Translations under genes and position numbers: made by a program
Assembly: GCA_036257565.1 (NCBI GenBank)
Contig: DATAFH010000069.1
Coordinates: 1 to 64,000, forward strand
DNA length: 64,000 bases
Direction of reading: 5' to 3'
Origin: DASSUW01 sp036257565
Lineage (GTDB): Bacteria; Actinomycetota; Thermoleophilia; Solirubrobacterales; Solirubrobacteraceae
In this document: piece after piece, positions 21,206-29,866 of the stretch
Position numbering within the stretch: the first letter of the stretch is position 1
How the letters are laid out: the number at the start of each line of letters is the position of its first letter
The notes under the pieces: generated by a model
What the model was told of the DNA's origin: nothing
Database searches by the model: none
What the model saw: the letters and a program-made list of their open reading frames with translations, nothing else

Positions 21206-21654
21206 TGCCGGTCTACAAGGGGACGCGCGAGATCGACATCGCGGCGCCTCCCGAGGCGTGCTTCGCGGTCCTGACCGACTACGACCACCTACCGGACTGG
21301 CTGCGCATGGTGCGCGGCTGCGAGGTGCTCTCGCGCGACGAGCAGGGGCGCGCCGCGGAGGTCGAATACGAGATCGACGCCGTGCTGCGGCGTGTCACCT
21401 ACCGGCTCCGGCATCTGTACGACGAGCCGGTGTGGGTGGGGAGCGAGTACCTCGGCGGCGACTTCGAGTGCTTCGAGGGCTCGTGGCGGTTCGATGCGCA
21501 GGAAAGCGCGACGCACGTCACGTTCAACCTGCGCATCGACCCGGGCCTGCGGGTCCCGGGCCGGATCGCGAAGCTGCTCAATGACGCGGTCATGGGGCAG
21601 TCGGTTCGCGACCTTGCGGCCCGGGTGCAGGCGGTCAGCGGCGGACGCCCGTGA
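21205..21654 (+). CDS. SRPBCC (START-like) family protein
   Basis: 149 residues. The order KGTREIDIAAPPEACFAVLTDYDHLPDW, then YEIDAVLRRVTYRLR and a long C-terminal helix is the helix-grip fold of polyketide cyclase/RatA-like SRPBCC proteins. These bind hydrophobic ligands in a cavity. It is coupled to the flavin-fold gene by a one-base TAG/GTG overlap. The 3' end overlaps the convergent methyltransferase by 20 nt. Confidence 0.8.
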   Translation: MPVYKGTREIDIAAPPEACFAVLTDYDHLPDWLRMVRGCEVLSRDEQGRAAEVEYEIDAVLRRVTYRLRHLYDEPVWVGSEYLGGDFECFEGSWRFDAQESATHVTFNLRIDPGLRVPGRIAKLLNDAVMGQSVRDLAARVQAVSGGRP

Positions 21655-22426
21655 TCAGCAGGTACTCCCGCCGGTGGGCGACCTCGCCGTTCTCGCGGAA
21701 GTTCGACTCGAAGAAGTCGACCCACGTGTGGTGCAGCTCGTCGCGCCGCTCCTCAGGGAGCGACTCGGTCAGCGTCTTCGTGGGGCCGTAGCTCGTCGAG
21801 AACAGCTCCCAGAACGCCTCGCCGGACGGCAGGCTCGCGGTCGAGATGTGCTCGGAGATGTCGAGCTCGAACGTGTCGCCGAGCAGCTCTCGCACGCGCT
21901 TCTCGTCGCCCCAGGCGAACGGGCTGCTGGGCGGCGGAGCGGGCTGGAACGGCGCCATCATGCGGAACATCTGCCCGAGGCCGCCGGTCGGCGTCCAGCA
22001 CGCGAGGGCGATCCGGCCACCGGAGCGGGTCACACGCGCGAGCTCGCTCGCCGCCGCCTCATGGTCGGGCGCGAACATGATCCCGAGCGTGGAGGACACG
22101 GCATCGAACGCGCCGCTCGGGATGTCCAGGTTCTCGCAGTCGCCGACACGGTAGTCGATGCTCAGCCCGAGGTCGGCGGCGCGCTGGCTCGCCGTCTTGA
22201 TCAGCGCGGGCGACAGGTCGACCCCGGTCACCGTGGCGCCGCGCGCGGCGGCGCCCTCGGCAACCGCGCCGGTGCCGCACGCGAGATCCAGCCACTGCAG
22301 ATCGGGTCGCGGGGCGAGCTCCTCGATCACCCGCTCGTGGATGTCCGTGAGCGTCTCGGTGATCCGCTGATAGGGGCCGTTGCCCCACATCACGCTTTGC
22401 TTCTGCTTGAGCTCCTCGTAGGCCAT
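21635..22426 (-). CDS. Class I SAM-dependent methyltransferase
   Basis: 263 residues. SAM-binding motif I is WLDLACGTGAVAEGAA, motif II is VTGVDLSPALI, followed by VGDCENLDIPSGAFDAVSS, as in UbiE/COQ5-type enzymes. It has an unusual start rich in Gln and Trp (KQKQSVMWGNGPYQ). AGGAG lies 7 nt before the ATG. It is 38 nt downstream of the LuxR-type regulator on the same strand. The substrate is unknown. Confidence 0.85.
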   Translation of the reverse strand: MAYEELKQKQSVMWGNGPYQRITETLTDIHERVIEELAPRPDLQWLDLACGTGAVAEGAAARGATVTGVDLSPALIKTASQRAADLGLSIDYRVGDCENLDIPSGAFDAVSSTLGIMFAPDHEAAASELARVTRSGGRIALACWTPTGGLGQMFRMMAPFQPAPPPSSPFAWGDEKRVRELLGDTFELDISEHISTASLPSGEAFWELFSTSYGPTKTLTESLPEERRDELHHTWVDFFESNFRENGEVAHRREYLLITGVRR

Positions 22427-22464
22427 CGGTGGTCTCCTTTCGGGTTCGTGACACTCTCGTGACG

Positions 22465-25389
22465 CTATGCCGGGGCGGACCGGCGAGCATCAGCGGAGTT
22501 GCCGTGTTTTCCTTCGGAACTGCCGGTCTGCGTGGCGAGCAGGCCCAGCTCGCTGGCCTTCCGCGCGGCCTCGGCGCGCGAGCGCGAGTCGAGCTTGCGC
22601 AGGAGGTTGCGCACGTGCATGTCGACCGTCCGGGTGCTCACGAACAGCTCGGCTGCGATCTCGCGGTTCGTGCGGCCGACCGCGAGCAGACGCACGACGT
22701 CGACCTCGCGCCGGGTGAGCCCCTCGCTGGAGAGCTGCTCCTGCTGGCGGCGGCTCAGGCGGCGGTCGGCCTGCTCGCCCAGCTCGGCGAGGCTGGCCGC
22801 GACCCGCCGCACGGAGGGCCGGGCCCGTAGCCGGCGCGCGATGCGGTAGGCGCTCATGAGCCGCTCGACCGCCTCCTCCTTGCGGCCGGCCGCGGTGAGG
22901 GCGGCGGCCACACGGCGCTCGGACTCGAGCCGCTCGAATGGCGTGCCGATGCCGTGGAGCAGCTCGATCGCGCGCTCGAACTGGGTCACCGCCAGCTCGG
23001 CATCGCCGTCCAGGAGAGCCGTCTCGCCGAGCACGTGAGCGAGCGCGGAGACCGCCTCGGGCTGCCCCGCGTCGGCCGCGATCTGCGCCAGCGCGGCAGC
23101 GCACGCGCGGGTGCCGGTGTCGTCCTTGCGCTCCGCGAAGAAGGTGGCGGCCCAGCGGAGGGGCGAGATGACGTAGTGGCGCTCCTCCGTGTGCTGCCAG
23201 CGCTCGAGGATCGCGTGGCAGCGCTCGCTCGCCGCGTCGCCGGCGTTCTGCGACGCGTCGAGCAGCGCGAGCCCCCAGGTGGCGAGCAGCTCGGCCGGGA
23301 GCAGCTCGATCCGGCGCGCCAGCGACGACGACTCGAGCAGCAGCGCGCGCGCCTTCTGCGGCTCGCCGCGCAGGGCGAGGATCGAGCCGAGCGTGCACGA
23401 CGCCGCGGCGCGGGCGTGCATCGTCGCCTCCTCGGCCGCGACGACGTCGCGGCACACGCTGACCGCCCGGTCCCACTCGCCGTTGTGCCGGAGGACGACC
23501 GCGAGGCAGGCGAGGCACAGCTGCGCCGTGGGCTCCAGCCCGCTCATCGTGCAGAACGTGAACGCGTCGTCGTAGGTGGCGCGGGCGGCCGAGTAATCGC
23601 CGGCGTGCTCGAGCGAGTCGGCCAGGCGCTGGTAGACCTCGGCGGCCGGCGCGGTGAGGTTGTTCTCCAGCGCGAGCGTGAGGGCGGCACGGACGAGCTC
23701 GAGGCCGCCCGGCTCGTCGCCGGCGCGGGCCCAGACGTTGCCCTGCAGGCCCATGATGCGGGCCTCGAGGTCAACGCGGTTCGCGGCCCTGGCGTCCTGG
23801 CTCGCCAGCTGCAGCAGGTGCAGGGCGGCGCGGAAGCTGGCGGCGGAGCGCAGGTGCGCGGCGGCCGCGAGCCGCTCGGCCGCCGCGTCGCCGGGCTGGC
23901 CGGCTCGCGCGAAGGCGATGGCCGCCTCCTCGCGCGTGGCGAGGGCCTCGTCCCAGCGGCCCTGGACCTCGAGGGCGCCGGCCAGCCGGCGGGACGCCTC
24001 GGCGTACTTGAGGGGGTCGTTCGCGCGCTGTCGCCCTTCGGCCACCTCCCGCCATGTCCGCACCGCCTCGCCGGAGTCGGCGGCAAGCTCGGCGCAGCGG
24101 CCGAGCTGCTCGAGCGCGGCGAGGCGTCCGGGCTCGTCCTCGCCGTCCGGCCACAGCTCGAGCGCCCGGCGGGCCGCGCGGGCGCCGTCGTGGTAGGCGT
24201 GCACGGCGCACGCCGCGTGGGAGGCCTCGAGGAAGGCGCGCCGGGCCGGCTCGGGCTCGCGGGCGTGCGCCCAGTGCTCGGCGAGGATGCGCGCCGGCGC
24301 GCCGGCGCGCTCGAGCCTCTCCGCCACCTGGCGGTGGAGCGTGCGCCGCTCGAGCCACGGGATCTCGCCGTAGAAGGCGTCGCGCACGAGCGCGTGCCGG
24401 AACGCCATCTGCCCCGGGTGTCCGTCGACGAGGATCCCGCGCCGGACCGCCTCCTCCGGCCAGTCGGCCACCCCGGCGATGGCCATCACCGACTCGAGCT
24501 CGAAGGTCTGGCCGGCGACTGCGGCGACCGCGATCGCGGCACGGCCGTCGGGCGACAGCCCGGACGCACGCAGCAGGACCGCGTCGCGGACGCTGTCGGG
24601 AAGAGGAAGGTCCGCGCCCTCGAGCAGCTCGAGGCCCGCGGGCCCGTCCTTGAGGCGCTCGCTGGTCGACAGCGCGAGTCCGAGCTCGCTCACGAAGAAC
24701 GGCACGCCGTCGGTGCGGTCCACGATCGCATCGAGCAGCGGGGGCGCAGCCGGTGCGCCGAGGACGCGCTCGAGGAGCGTCGCGGTCGCCCGGGGGTCGA
24801 GCGGCTCGAGCGCGGTCTCCTGCAGCCGCCCGTCGCGCCGCAGCTCGCTCCGCAGCCTCCGGATGGGGTGCCCGCGCGGAACGTCGTCGCTCCGGTAGGC
24901 GACGAGCAGCAGCACGGGCTCGGCCTCCAGCGACCGCGCGAGCGCCGGCAGCAGGTCCAGGGTCGCATCGTCGGCCCACTGCAGATCGTCCAGGAAGAGC
25001 GCGAGTGGGCGGCGCGCCGCCGCGAGGGCCAGCACCGAACGGATCGCCTCGAACAGCGTCGCCCGGTCGGCCGCGGGCGCGGGCGGGCCCAATTCAGGCA
25101 GCAGCATCGCCAGGTGGGACCTCAGCGGCGGCTCGACCACCGCGCCGGCGTTCACCACGCCGCGCAGCACGTCCACGACCGGCGCGTACGCCGACCCGCC
25201 CTCCTGTACGCCGAACCCTTCGACGCGCTCGATCCCGCAGTCGGAGAGCACCTGACGCGCGAGCGTCGTCTTCCCCACGCCGGCCTCACCGGCCAGCAGG
25301 GCAATCGAGCCGCTGCCGGCCCGAGCCCGAGCCACGAGCGCCTCGAGGGCGCCGCGCTCGGGCTCGCGGCCGATCAGCAGCTCCGTCAC
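22465..25389 (-). CDS. LuxR-family transcriptional regulator with AAA ATPase domain (LAL/MalT-like)
   Basis: 974 residues. The N-terminal AAA domain has Walker A GEAGVGKTTLAR and Walker B LALFLDDLQWAD. A long alpha-helical TPR-like region fills the middle. The C-terminal LuxR-type helix-turn-helix begins LTRREVDVVRLLAVGRTNREIAAELF. These large ATP-dependent regulators act as inducer-responsive activators; the inducer is unknown. The GTG start follows TAGGCT by 6 nt, inside a perfect 8-bp inverted repeat that may be an operator. DUF4389 and methyltransferase genes flank it on the same strand. Confidence 0.92.
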   Translation of the reverse strand: MTELLIGREPERGALEALVARARAGSGSIALLAGEAGVGKTTLARQVLSDCGIERVEGFGVQEGGSAYAPVVDVLRGVVNAGAVVEPPLRSHLAMLLPELGPPAPAADRATLFEAIRSVLALAAARRPLALFLDDLQWADDATLDLLPALARSLEAEPVLLLVAYRSDDVPRGHPIRRLRSELRRDGRLQETALEPLDPRATATLLERVLGAPAAPPLLDAIVDRTDGVPFFVSELGLALSTSERLKDGPAGLELLEGADLPLPDSVRDAVLLRASGLSPDGRAAIAVAAVAGQTFELESVMAIAGVADWPEEAVRRGILVDGHPGQMAFRHALVRDAFYGEIPWLERRTLHRQVAERLERAGAPARILAEHWAHAREPEPARRAFLEASHAACAVHAYHDGARAARRALELWPDGEDEPGRLAALEQLGRCAELAADSGEAVRTWREVAEGRQRANDPLKYAEASRRLAGALEVQGRWDEALATREEAAIAFARAGQPGDAAAERLAAAAHLRSAASFRAALHLLQLASQDARAANRVDLEARIMGLQGNVWARAGDEPGGLELVRAALTLALENNLTAPAAEVYQRLADSLEHAGDYSAARATYDDAFTFCTMSGLEPTAQLCLACLAVVLRHNGEWDRAVSVCRDVVAAEEATMHARAAASCTLGSILALRGEPQKARALLLESSSLARRIELLPAELLATWGLALLDASQNAGDAASERCHAILERWQHTEERHYVISPLRWAATFFAERKDDTGTRACAAALAQIAADAGQPEAVSALAHVLGETALLDGDAELAVTQFERAIELLHGIGTPFERLESERRVAAALTAAGRKEEAVERLMSAYRIARRLRARPSVRRVAASLAELGEQADRRLSRRQQEQLSSEGLTRREVDVVRLLAVGRTNREIAAELFVSTRTVDMHVRNLLRKLDSRSRAEAARKASELGLLATQTGSSEGKHGNSADARRSAPA

Positions 25390-25390
25390 G

Positions 25391-25410
25391 GGCCTAGCCT
25401 AAGCTAGGCC
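25391..25410. promoter_or_regulatory. Perfect inverted repeat over the LuxR/AAA start region
   Basis: GGCCTAGC-CTAA-GCTAGGCC: 8-bp arms, 4-nt centre, ending two bases before the GTG at 25389. On the minus strand it contains the DUF4389 stop codon TAG and the presumed -10 box TAGGCT (25401-25396). It may be an autoregulatory operator, or a short terminator hairpin for the upstream gene; there is no T-tract, which favours the former. Confidence 0.5.
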
Positions 25411-26028
25411 GGACCCCCCAGCAGCGGTGGAATTGCCGTAATCCGTCCCGAGGTCGAGGCGGAAGGGCGGGTAGTCGTCGGTCATCAGCCCGGTGTAGGC
25501 CATCACCCGGTACGTCCAGAGCTCGGTCGCCATGATGAGCTCGAACAGCGGCTCGGGATAGCGGCCGGTCACCAGCAGCGCGGCGCCGGCGACGAGCACC
25601 ATCACGCTGCGGACACTGGAGAGCGCGGCGACGATCAGGTAGTGCGGCAGCGCGAGCAGCCACTTGACGAGCGCGTGCCAGCGCGACAGCGACTCGGGGT
25701 ACTCGACGTCGAGGCGCGCCGGGTAGTCCGGCACGTCGGCGAGCGTGAACGGCGGGTAGCGGTCGGTGCCGAGCGCACTGTACGAGTAGAAGCCGACGCG
25801 CCACGTCCAGCGCAGGACGCCGGCGTTGAAGTCGAACAGCGCGCGCGGGTAGCGGCCGGTGGCCACGATCGCGACGAGGGCGGCGACGCTCAGCACCATG
25901 TACGCGATCCAGAGGAACGCGAGCGCGATCACGTGCGGGATCACGAGCAGCCACTTGACGAGCGGCTGCCAGCGGCTCAGCGGCGGGTCGAGCGACCCTT
26001 CGAGGTGCAGGGGATACGACGGTGTCAT
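25399..26028 (-). CDS. DUF4389 family membrane protein
   Basis: 209 residues in two similar halves. Each half has a YP...RxxPLxRW/RWHALVKWLL stretch, a hydrophobic pair of helices, then TGRYPxxLF(D/E), R(W/V)xxY and a T(D)RYPPF or TDDYPPF end. This internal duplication is the DUF4389 pattern; function is unknown, though such proteins are often found with regulators and transporters in Actinobacteria. AAGGAG lies 8 nt before ATG. The frame is open further upstream but the sequence there is not protein-like. Confidence 0.85.
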   Translation of the reverse strand: MTPSYPLHLEGSLDPPLSRWQPLVKWLLVIPHVIALAFLWIAYMVLSVAALVAIVATGRYPRALFDFNAGVLRWTWRVGFYSYSALGTDRYPPFTLADVPDYPARLDVEYPESLSRWHALVKWLLALPHYLIVAALSSVRSVMVLVAGAALLVTGRYPEPLFELIMATELWTYRVMAYTGLMTDDYPPFRLDLGTDYGNSTAAGGSGLA

Positions 26029-26165
26029 TCGGGAAGGCTCCTTGTGGAGAGAGGGACGAGACAACGGTCCCAGTCGCGGGGCTGCACGGCCATGGAGCCT
26101 CCCGGCGTGCCGGGGTATCCGAACCGCCCCCGCGCGGGGGTGGTGGCCCGTACCCGTGATCGACC

Positions 26166-26303
26166 GCGGTCCTCGCTTCGCTCTCCAGCCTGGTCGAGGC
26201 CCTCGTCGAGCGCCTCGGCTATCCCGGCCTCGTGCTCGTGATGGCCGTCGAGCACGTCTTCTCACCGATCAACCACGTGCTGCGGGTCGACTCCGGCGCG
26301 TAG
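26166..26303 (+). pseudogene. Fragment of a DedA-family membrane protein gene
   Basis: A 45-codon stretch reads SLSSLVEALVERLGY, then PGLVLVMAVEHVFSPI, then a divergent tail and a TAG. This matches the N-terminal start of DedA proteins (ERLGY-GLxxLMxLExxFPPIPSE). There is no usable start codon in frame and nothing of the remaining roughly 150 residues follows. It is a truncated remnant. Confidence 0.6.
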
Positions 26304-26322
26304 ACGGTCTCGTGGGCGGCGG

Positions 26323-26598
26323 TCAGCTGCCGCCCGTCACCCCGCCACCGATGTTCATGTTGCCGGGCGGCGCCGGCTTGCCCGAGCGCTCGTCCCCACG
26401 CCCGGCATCGGCGTCCGGGTCAGGTCCGGCCGGATCGGCGGCACGGGAAGCCGGGTCGATCGGGTGCCTCGGGGCATCCTCGCCGGGGTTCTCCGGGCTG
26501 CGCTCCGCGCCCTCGCGCTCACGCGCCTCGCGCTCGTGCTCGCGCATCTCGGCTTCCTTCTCCGCCGCGCCGCCGCCTGGGGCACTGAAATCGGACAT
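26323..26598 (-). CDS. Small disordered, highly charged protein
   Basis: 91 residues, predicted to be unstructured. A Glu/Arg-rich block of alternating charges (EMREHEREAREREGAERS) is followed by Pro/Asp/Ala-rich sequence and a Gly-rich end (NMNIGGGVTGGS). GGAGGAG 6 nt before the ATG is a strong ribosome site, which supports a real gene. No family is recognised. Confidence 0.6.
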   Translation of the reverse strand: MSDFSAPGGGAAEKEAEMREHEREAREREGAERSPENPGEDAPRHPIDPASRAADPAGPDPDADAGRGDERSGKPAPPGNMNIGGGVTGGS

Positions 26599-26835
26599 CG
26601 GTTGCTCCTCCGCTCGGGATCAACGCGGTGATACCCAACGGCTTCTCCAAACACGCGGCGCTGGGCGCGACGTCGGCCCGGCGGCACGCAGGGCGACGTC
26701 CGGCCCGACGACCAGCTCGGCGTCGTGACCGTCGACGCCGACGGCGAGCACGACCAGACCGGCGAGCACGAGGGGGGCCCTCGACCGGGCACCCAGCGCA
26801 GAGGCGGCGCTGAGCCCAGGCCGCATGCAGAATGC

Positions 26836-27096
26836 CGGCTTCGCGTTGCTCGGACTCTGGTCGCCTCCGATGTCGTCGCCGTCGGAGTACTTCTCGCCGC
26901 GCTCGCCGGCCGCAGCGCGGGGAGCCTCAGCGCCGGCGACCCGCTCGCTCATGGCACGGTGGTGTGGCTCAGCAACATCATCACCTTCGGGCTGCTGTTC
27001 TGGCAGCTCGACGAGGGGGGGCCGCGTCTGCGCGCCGAATGCACGTCTGACTGTCCTGGCGTAGATTGGTTGCCGGGTTGGCCGGCGCGGAGATGA
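26836..27096 (+). pseudogene. Remnant of an integral membrane protein gene
   Basis: The frame contains VAVGVLLAALAGRS, then GTVVWLSNIITFGLLF and WQLDEGGP, a pattern of helix and W-x-LD-x-GGP seen in a family of actinobacterial integral membrane proteins of about 200-250 residues. The upstream part is not membrane-like and has no plausible start. After RLRAEC the frame loses similarity and stops. It is read as a decayed fragment between other pseudogenes. Confidence 0.45.
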
Positions 27097-27956
27097 CAGC
27101 GCGCGAGTTCCGCGCCCTCTTCGACGCCGTCTCGAACTGAGGCCGTTGGCACGACGGCGGGCAGCGAGGGGCACTGAACCTTCTCACCCCTGCCGCGTCG
27201 AACGCGCCGCCACGCTGGTCCGCAGTGGAGTCACGGTCACGCTCAGCCGCGCACTGACGACCGAGGCGCGCATCGATGTGCCCCAACCCGCCGACCACCA
27301 CATGACGATGCTTACCGACGAGGACATCGGGTCCGGGTCCGTGCGGTTCGCCAGGGACTACGTCGGCCTCGACTACCACAACGAAGGCCACACCCACATC
27401 GACGCCTTCTGCCACGTCGCCTTCGAAGGGTCGTTCTTCGACGGCAGCCCGGAAGCGTCGGTGACCGCGGACGGCGCCGACGCGGGAGCGATCGAGATTC
27501 TCAAGGACGGCCTGGTTGGTAGGGGCGTCCTGCTCGACGTGCCGCGTGCCCGTGGGGTCTCGTGGGATCGAACCGGGAGAACACGTGTTCCGTGACGATC
27601 TCGAGACGGCCGAGCGCCTACAGGGCGTGGCGTGGCGGCCGGCGACATCCCGCTCGTCCGCACTGGTCACGCGCGGCGACTCACCGAGCTCGATCCTTGG
27701 GACACCCGCACCGCGAAGGCGGGCCTGCATCCCACGGCCGCCACCTTCCTGGCCGACCGCGAGGTCGCCGCGCCTCGGGTCGGATGGCAATAACGACACC
27801 GCTCCGAGCACCACAGAGGGCGTCGCCTTCCCCATGCACGTGCTGGCGCTCAACGCTATGGGCGTCCACCTCCTCGATCACCTCCAGTTCGAAGACCTCG
27901 TCCGACAGTGCGAGAAGACAGCGCGTTGGGACTTCCTGTTCGTGCGCCTCGGGTAG
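27093..27956 (+). pseudogene. Cyclase/kynurenine formamidase-like gene inactivated by a stop and several frameshifts
   Basis: Successive segments in different frames give one recognisable cyclase-family protein. MTAREFRALFDAVSN ends at a TGA where the family has Trp; GRWHDGGQRGALNLLTP follows. A shifted frame gives VERAATLVRSGVTVTLSR through the metal motif HNEGHTHIDAFCH to GVLLDVPRARG. Further shifts give EPGEHVFRDDLETAERLQGV, then DIPLVRTGHARRLTELDPWD, then GVAFPMHVLALNAMG to WDFLFVRLG and TAG. One nonsense change and at least three or four frameshifts mean real decay rather than a sequencing slip. Confidence 0.85.
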
Positions 27957-27961
27957 CGTGC

Positions 27962-28171
27962 TTAATTCGTATCCTCGTCGGTGTCCGCGAACGTGCCGGC
28001 CGTGTCGTCCTCGGGCAACGTCTCCTCGCCCTCGGCGAACGACCCGACGTGCTCGTCGCGCCGCTGCGTCTCCTCGCCCTCGGCGAACGAGCCGACGTGC
28101 TCATCCCGCGGCAGCGTCTCCTCGCCCTCGGCGAAGTCGCCGTGCTCCGGGTCGTCGCGACGGTTCTCCAT
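27962..28171 (-). CDS. Small acidic protein with three 16-residue FAEGEE repeats
   Basis: 69 residues. Three tandem copies of the unit FAEGEETLPRDEHVGS (the second with QRR, the third ending EDDTAGT) are followed by FADTDEDTN. The repeat is 48 bp at DNA level with high identity. Strongly acidic, no signal peptide, no membrane segment. GGAGGAG just before ATG supports expression. Similar FAEGEE-containing short proteins occur in Actinobacteria from memory, but no function is known. Confidence 0.7.
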   Translation of the reverse strand: MENRRDDPEHGDFAEGEETLPRDEHVGSFAEGEETQRRDEHVGSFAEGEETLPEDDTAGTFADTDEDTN

Positions 28172-28363
28172 GGCTCCTCCGTTCGGTGTTGTCGGTGGAA
28201 ACGCGTGGACCGCGTCATCCTTCCCCTATCCTCGTGCACGAGACCGTCCACGGCAACTCGGGCCGGCGTCATCGCCGGACACGCACGTTGTCGTGGATGC
28301 AAAGGCGACGCGGCGTTCTCGGATCGCCCGGTTTGGAGGATGCGGCTCCGGGCGCCTCACGCC

Positions 28364-28369
28364 TACGGT
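28364..28369 (+). promoter_or_regulatory. Probable -10 box of the lipoprotein gene
   Basis: TACGGT followed by 6 nt and ATG at 28376, with no Shine-Dalgarno sequence. This is the TAnnnT-N6-ATG arrangement seen repeatedly in this window. Confidence 0.4.
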
Positions 28370-28375
28370 GCGGTC

Positions 28376-28798
28376 ATGAGCCGCCTTGCGCCCGCGGTCG
28401 CCGCGATCCTCATCGCGCTCGCCCTGCCGGCCTGCGGCGAATCCCAGGAGGAAAGTGCCCAGCAGACGGTGTGCGATGCGCGCCAAGACATCTCCAACGA
28501 GATCGACACGCTCAAGGGGATCACGCCCGCCACCTTCAGCGCGGACACGGTGTCGGAGAGTGTGAGCGCGATCCGGAGCGCTCTGTCCCAGATCAAGGGT
28601 GCGCGAGGCGATCTGAGCGACGCCCGGCGGCAAGAGATCGAGAGCGCCAATCAGGCGTTCGAGAGCCAGGTCAGGGACGTCGCGCAGCAGATCGGTACGG
28701 GGGCGGCGGGTACAGATGCAGCGAGCACGATCCGCGCGGCTGCCCAGCAGCTGGCCAGCAGCTACGAGCAGACCTTCGCGCGCATCGACTGCAGCTAG
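28376..28798 (+). CDS. Lipoprotein with helical coiled-coil-like domain
   Basis: 140 residues. Signal peptide with lipobox LALPAC (Cys about 20), so it is probably lipid-anchored on the outer face of the membrane. The mature part is mostly alpha-helical and Ala/Gln/Ser-rich, with one Cys early (TVCDARQD) and one at the end (ARIDCS) that could pair. No family recognised. Confidence 0.75.
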   Translation: MSRLAPAVAAILIALALPACGESQEESAQQTVCDARQDISNEIDTLKGITPATFSADTVSESVSAIRSALSQIKGARGDLSDARRQEIESANQAFESQVRDVAQQIGTGAAGTDAASTIRAAAQQLASSYEQTFARIDCS

Positions 28799-28857
28799 CC
28801 GTCACCGCCGTTTGAGCGCTCTCGCAGCCATGCAACGCAGGCCCCAGAACAGCAGAA

Positions 28858-28878
28858 AAGCCCTGGTGTGCAGGGCTT
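28858..28878 (-). terminator. Intrinsic terminator after tRNA-Asp
   Basis: On the minus strand the 8-bp arms AAGCCCTG and CAGGGCTT flank a 5-nt loop and run into a short T-tract. It lies 9 nt downstream of the tRNA-Asp 3' end, the right place and direction for its terminator. Confidence 0.75.
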
Positions 28879-28886
28879 CTTCGCGA

Positions 28887-28960
<74 letters not shown>

Positions 28961-29109
28961 GTGGACGTTGCGTGGCTCAGTATGGCACGGGCCGCGGGAC
29001 TTGAAGTGGGCCCCACCGTCCTGGCCGTTCGGGACCCTCGCGATGCCGCAACTCGGCGGCGTCCGCGGGGTTTCCGAGGCGTCAACCATCAGCCAGGAGG
29101 TGGGGCCCT

Positions 29110-29640
29110 GTGTCCCATTGTCGCAAGCGCCTCTGGACGGCGCCCCTGATCGCGGGAGCGGTCTCTCTTGCTGCGGCCGGGAGCGCGGCCGCGCTCACCA
29201 TCACCGGCACCGACATGCCGGAGCGCATCATCGGCAGCCACCAGGCCGACACGATCGATGCCCGCGGCGGCGATGACCGGATCCACGGGCTCTCCGGTGC
29301 CGACACGATCGACGCCGGCGCGGGCTTCGACCGCGTCCGGGCGGGCCGTGGCGACGATGTCGTCAGGGGCGGCGAGGGGTTCGACGTGCTGCGCGGCGGC
29401 CTCGGCCACGACAGCGTGTCCGGCGGCCCCGGGAACGATCGCGTGTTCGCCTCGGCTCGCCGTGACGTGGTCGGAGACAGCGTCAACGGCGACGAGGGCG
29501 ACGACCGGCTGTTCACGCGCGACGGGGTCTCGGACCGGGTCTCATGCGGTCCCGGATTCGACCGCGCGCGCGTCGATCAGCGCGATGTCGTCGCCCCGGA
29601 CTGCGAACGCGTCCGAGTGAGGTGGCGCGGTCGCGGGTAA
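29110..29640 (+). CDS. Secreted protein with RTX-type calcium-binding repeats
   Basis: 176 residues. Signal peptide (about 1-28), then a series of nine-residue glycine/aspartate repeats (GGDDRIHGL, SGADTIDAG, AGFDRVRAG, RGDDVVRGG, GGLGHDSVS, GGPGNDRVF, GDEGDDRLF). These form Ca2+-binding beta-rolls in RTX proteins. The last part has CGPGFDRARVD and C-E-R, a common end of such actinobacterial proteins. AGGAGG precedes the GTG start. No catalytic domain is attached. Confidence 0.85.
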   Translation: MSHCRKRLWTAPLIAGAVSLAAAGSAAALTITGTDMPERIIGSHQADTIDARGGDDRIHGLSGADTIDAGAGFDRVRAGRGDDVVRGGEGFDVLRGGLGHDSVSGGPGNDRVFASARRDVVGDSVNGDEGDDRLFTRDGVSDRVSCGPGFDRARVDQRDVVAPDCERVRVRWRGRG

Positions 29641-29649
29641 CCCGCCCGC

Positions 29650-29712
29650 ATGTACATCGGACTGGGCGCTCTGCTCATCATCATCATCCTGCTGATCATC
29701 TTCGTCTTCTGA
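29650..29712 (+). CDS. Very small hydrophobic peptide (20 aa)
   Basis: An ATG-TGA frame encodes MYIGLGALLIIIILLIIFVF, one membrane helix and nothing else. It starts 9 nt after the RTX gene, with TAACCC (whose TAA is the RTX stop) 6 nt before ATG. Similar Ile/Leu-only micro-proteins are known in many genomes, so it may be real, but length alone cannot prove it. Confidence 0.45.
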   Translation: MYIGLGALLIIIILLIIFVF

Positions 29713-29866
29713 TCAGCCCTTAGAACGCCGACAGCGGATGCCTCACCAGCCCGGTGGGGCTATCCGCACCGGCGAACGCCGGTCCGCTCCCATCGCAGCG
29801 CGCCTCCGCGAACGACAGGCTTGGGAACACCCCCCGCTCCCCCGCCTTACCCCGGAGGCTTTCTCA

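Noticed and set aside
26725..27096. Reading 26725-27096 as an intact membrane protein gene
   Set aside because: The first third is not membrane-like, and the frame ends right after the recognisable segment, so it is a remnant.
29634..29646. Short palindrome GCGGGTAACCCGC at the RTX stop as a terminator
   Set aside because: Arms meet with only a one-base centre, so no hairpin loop can form, and no T-tract follows.
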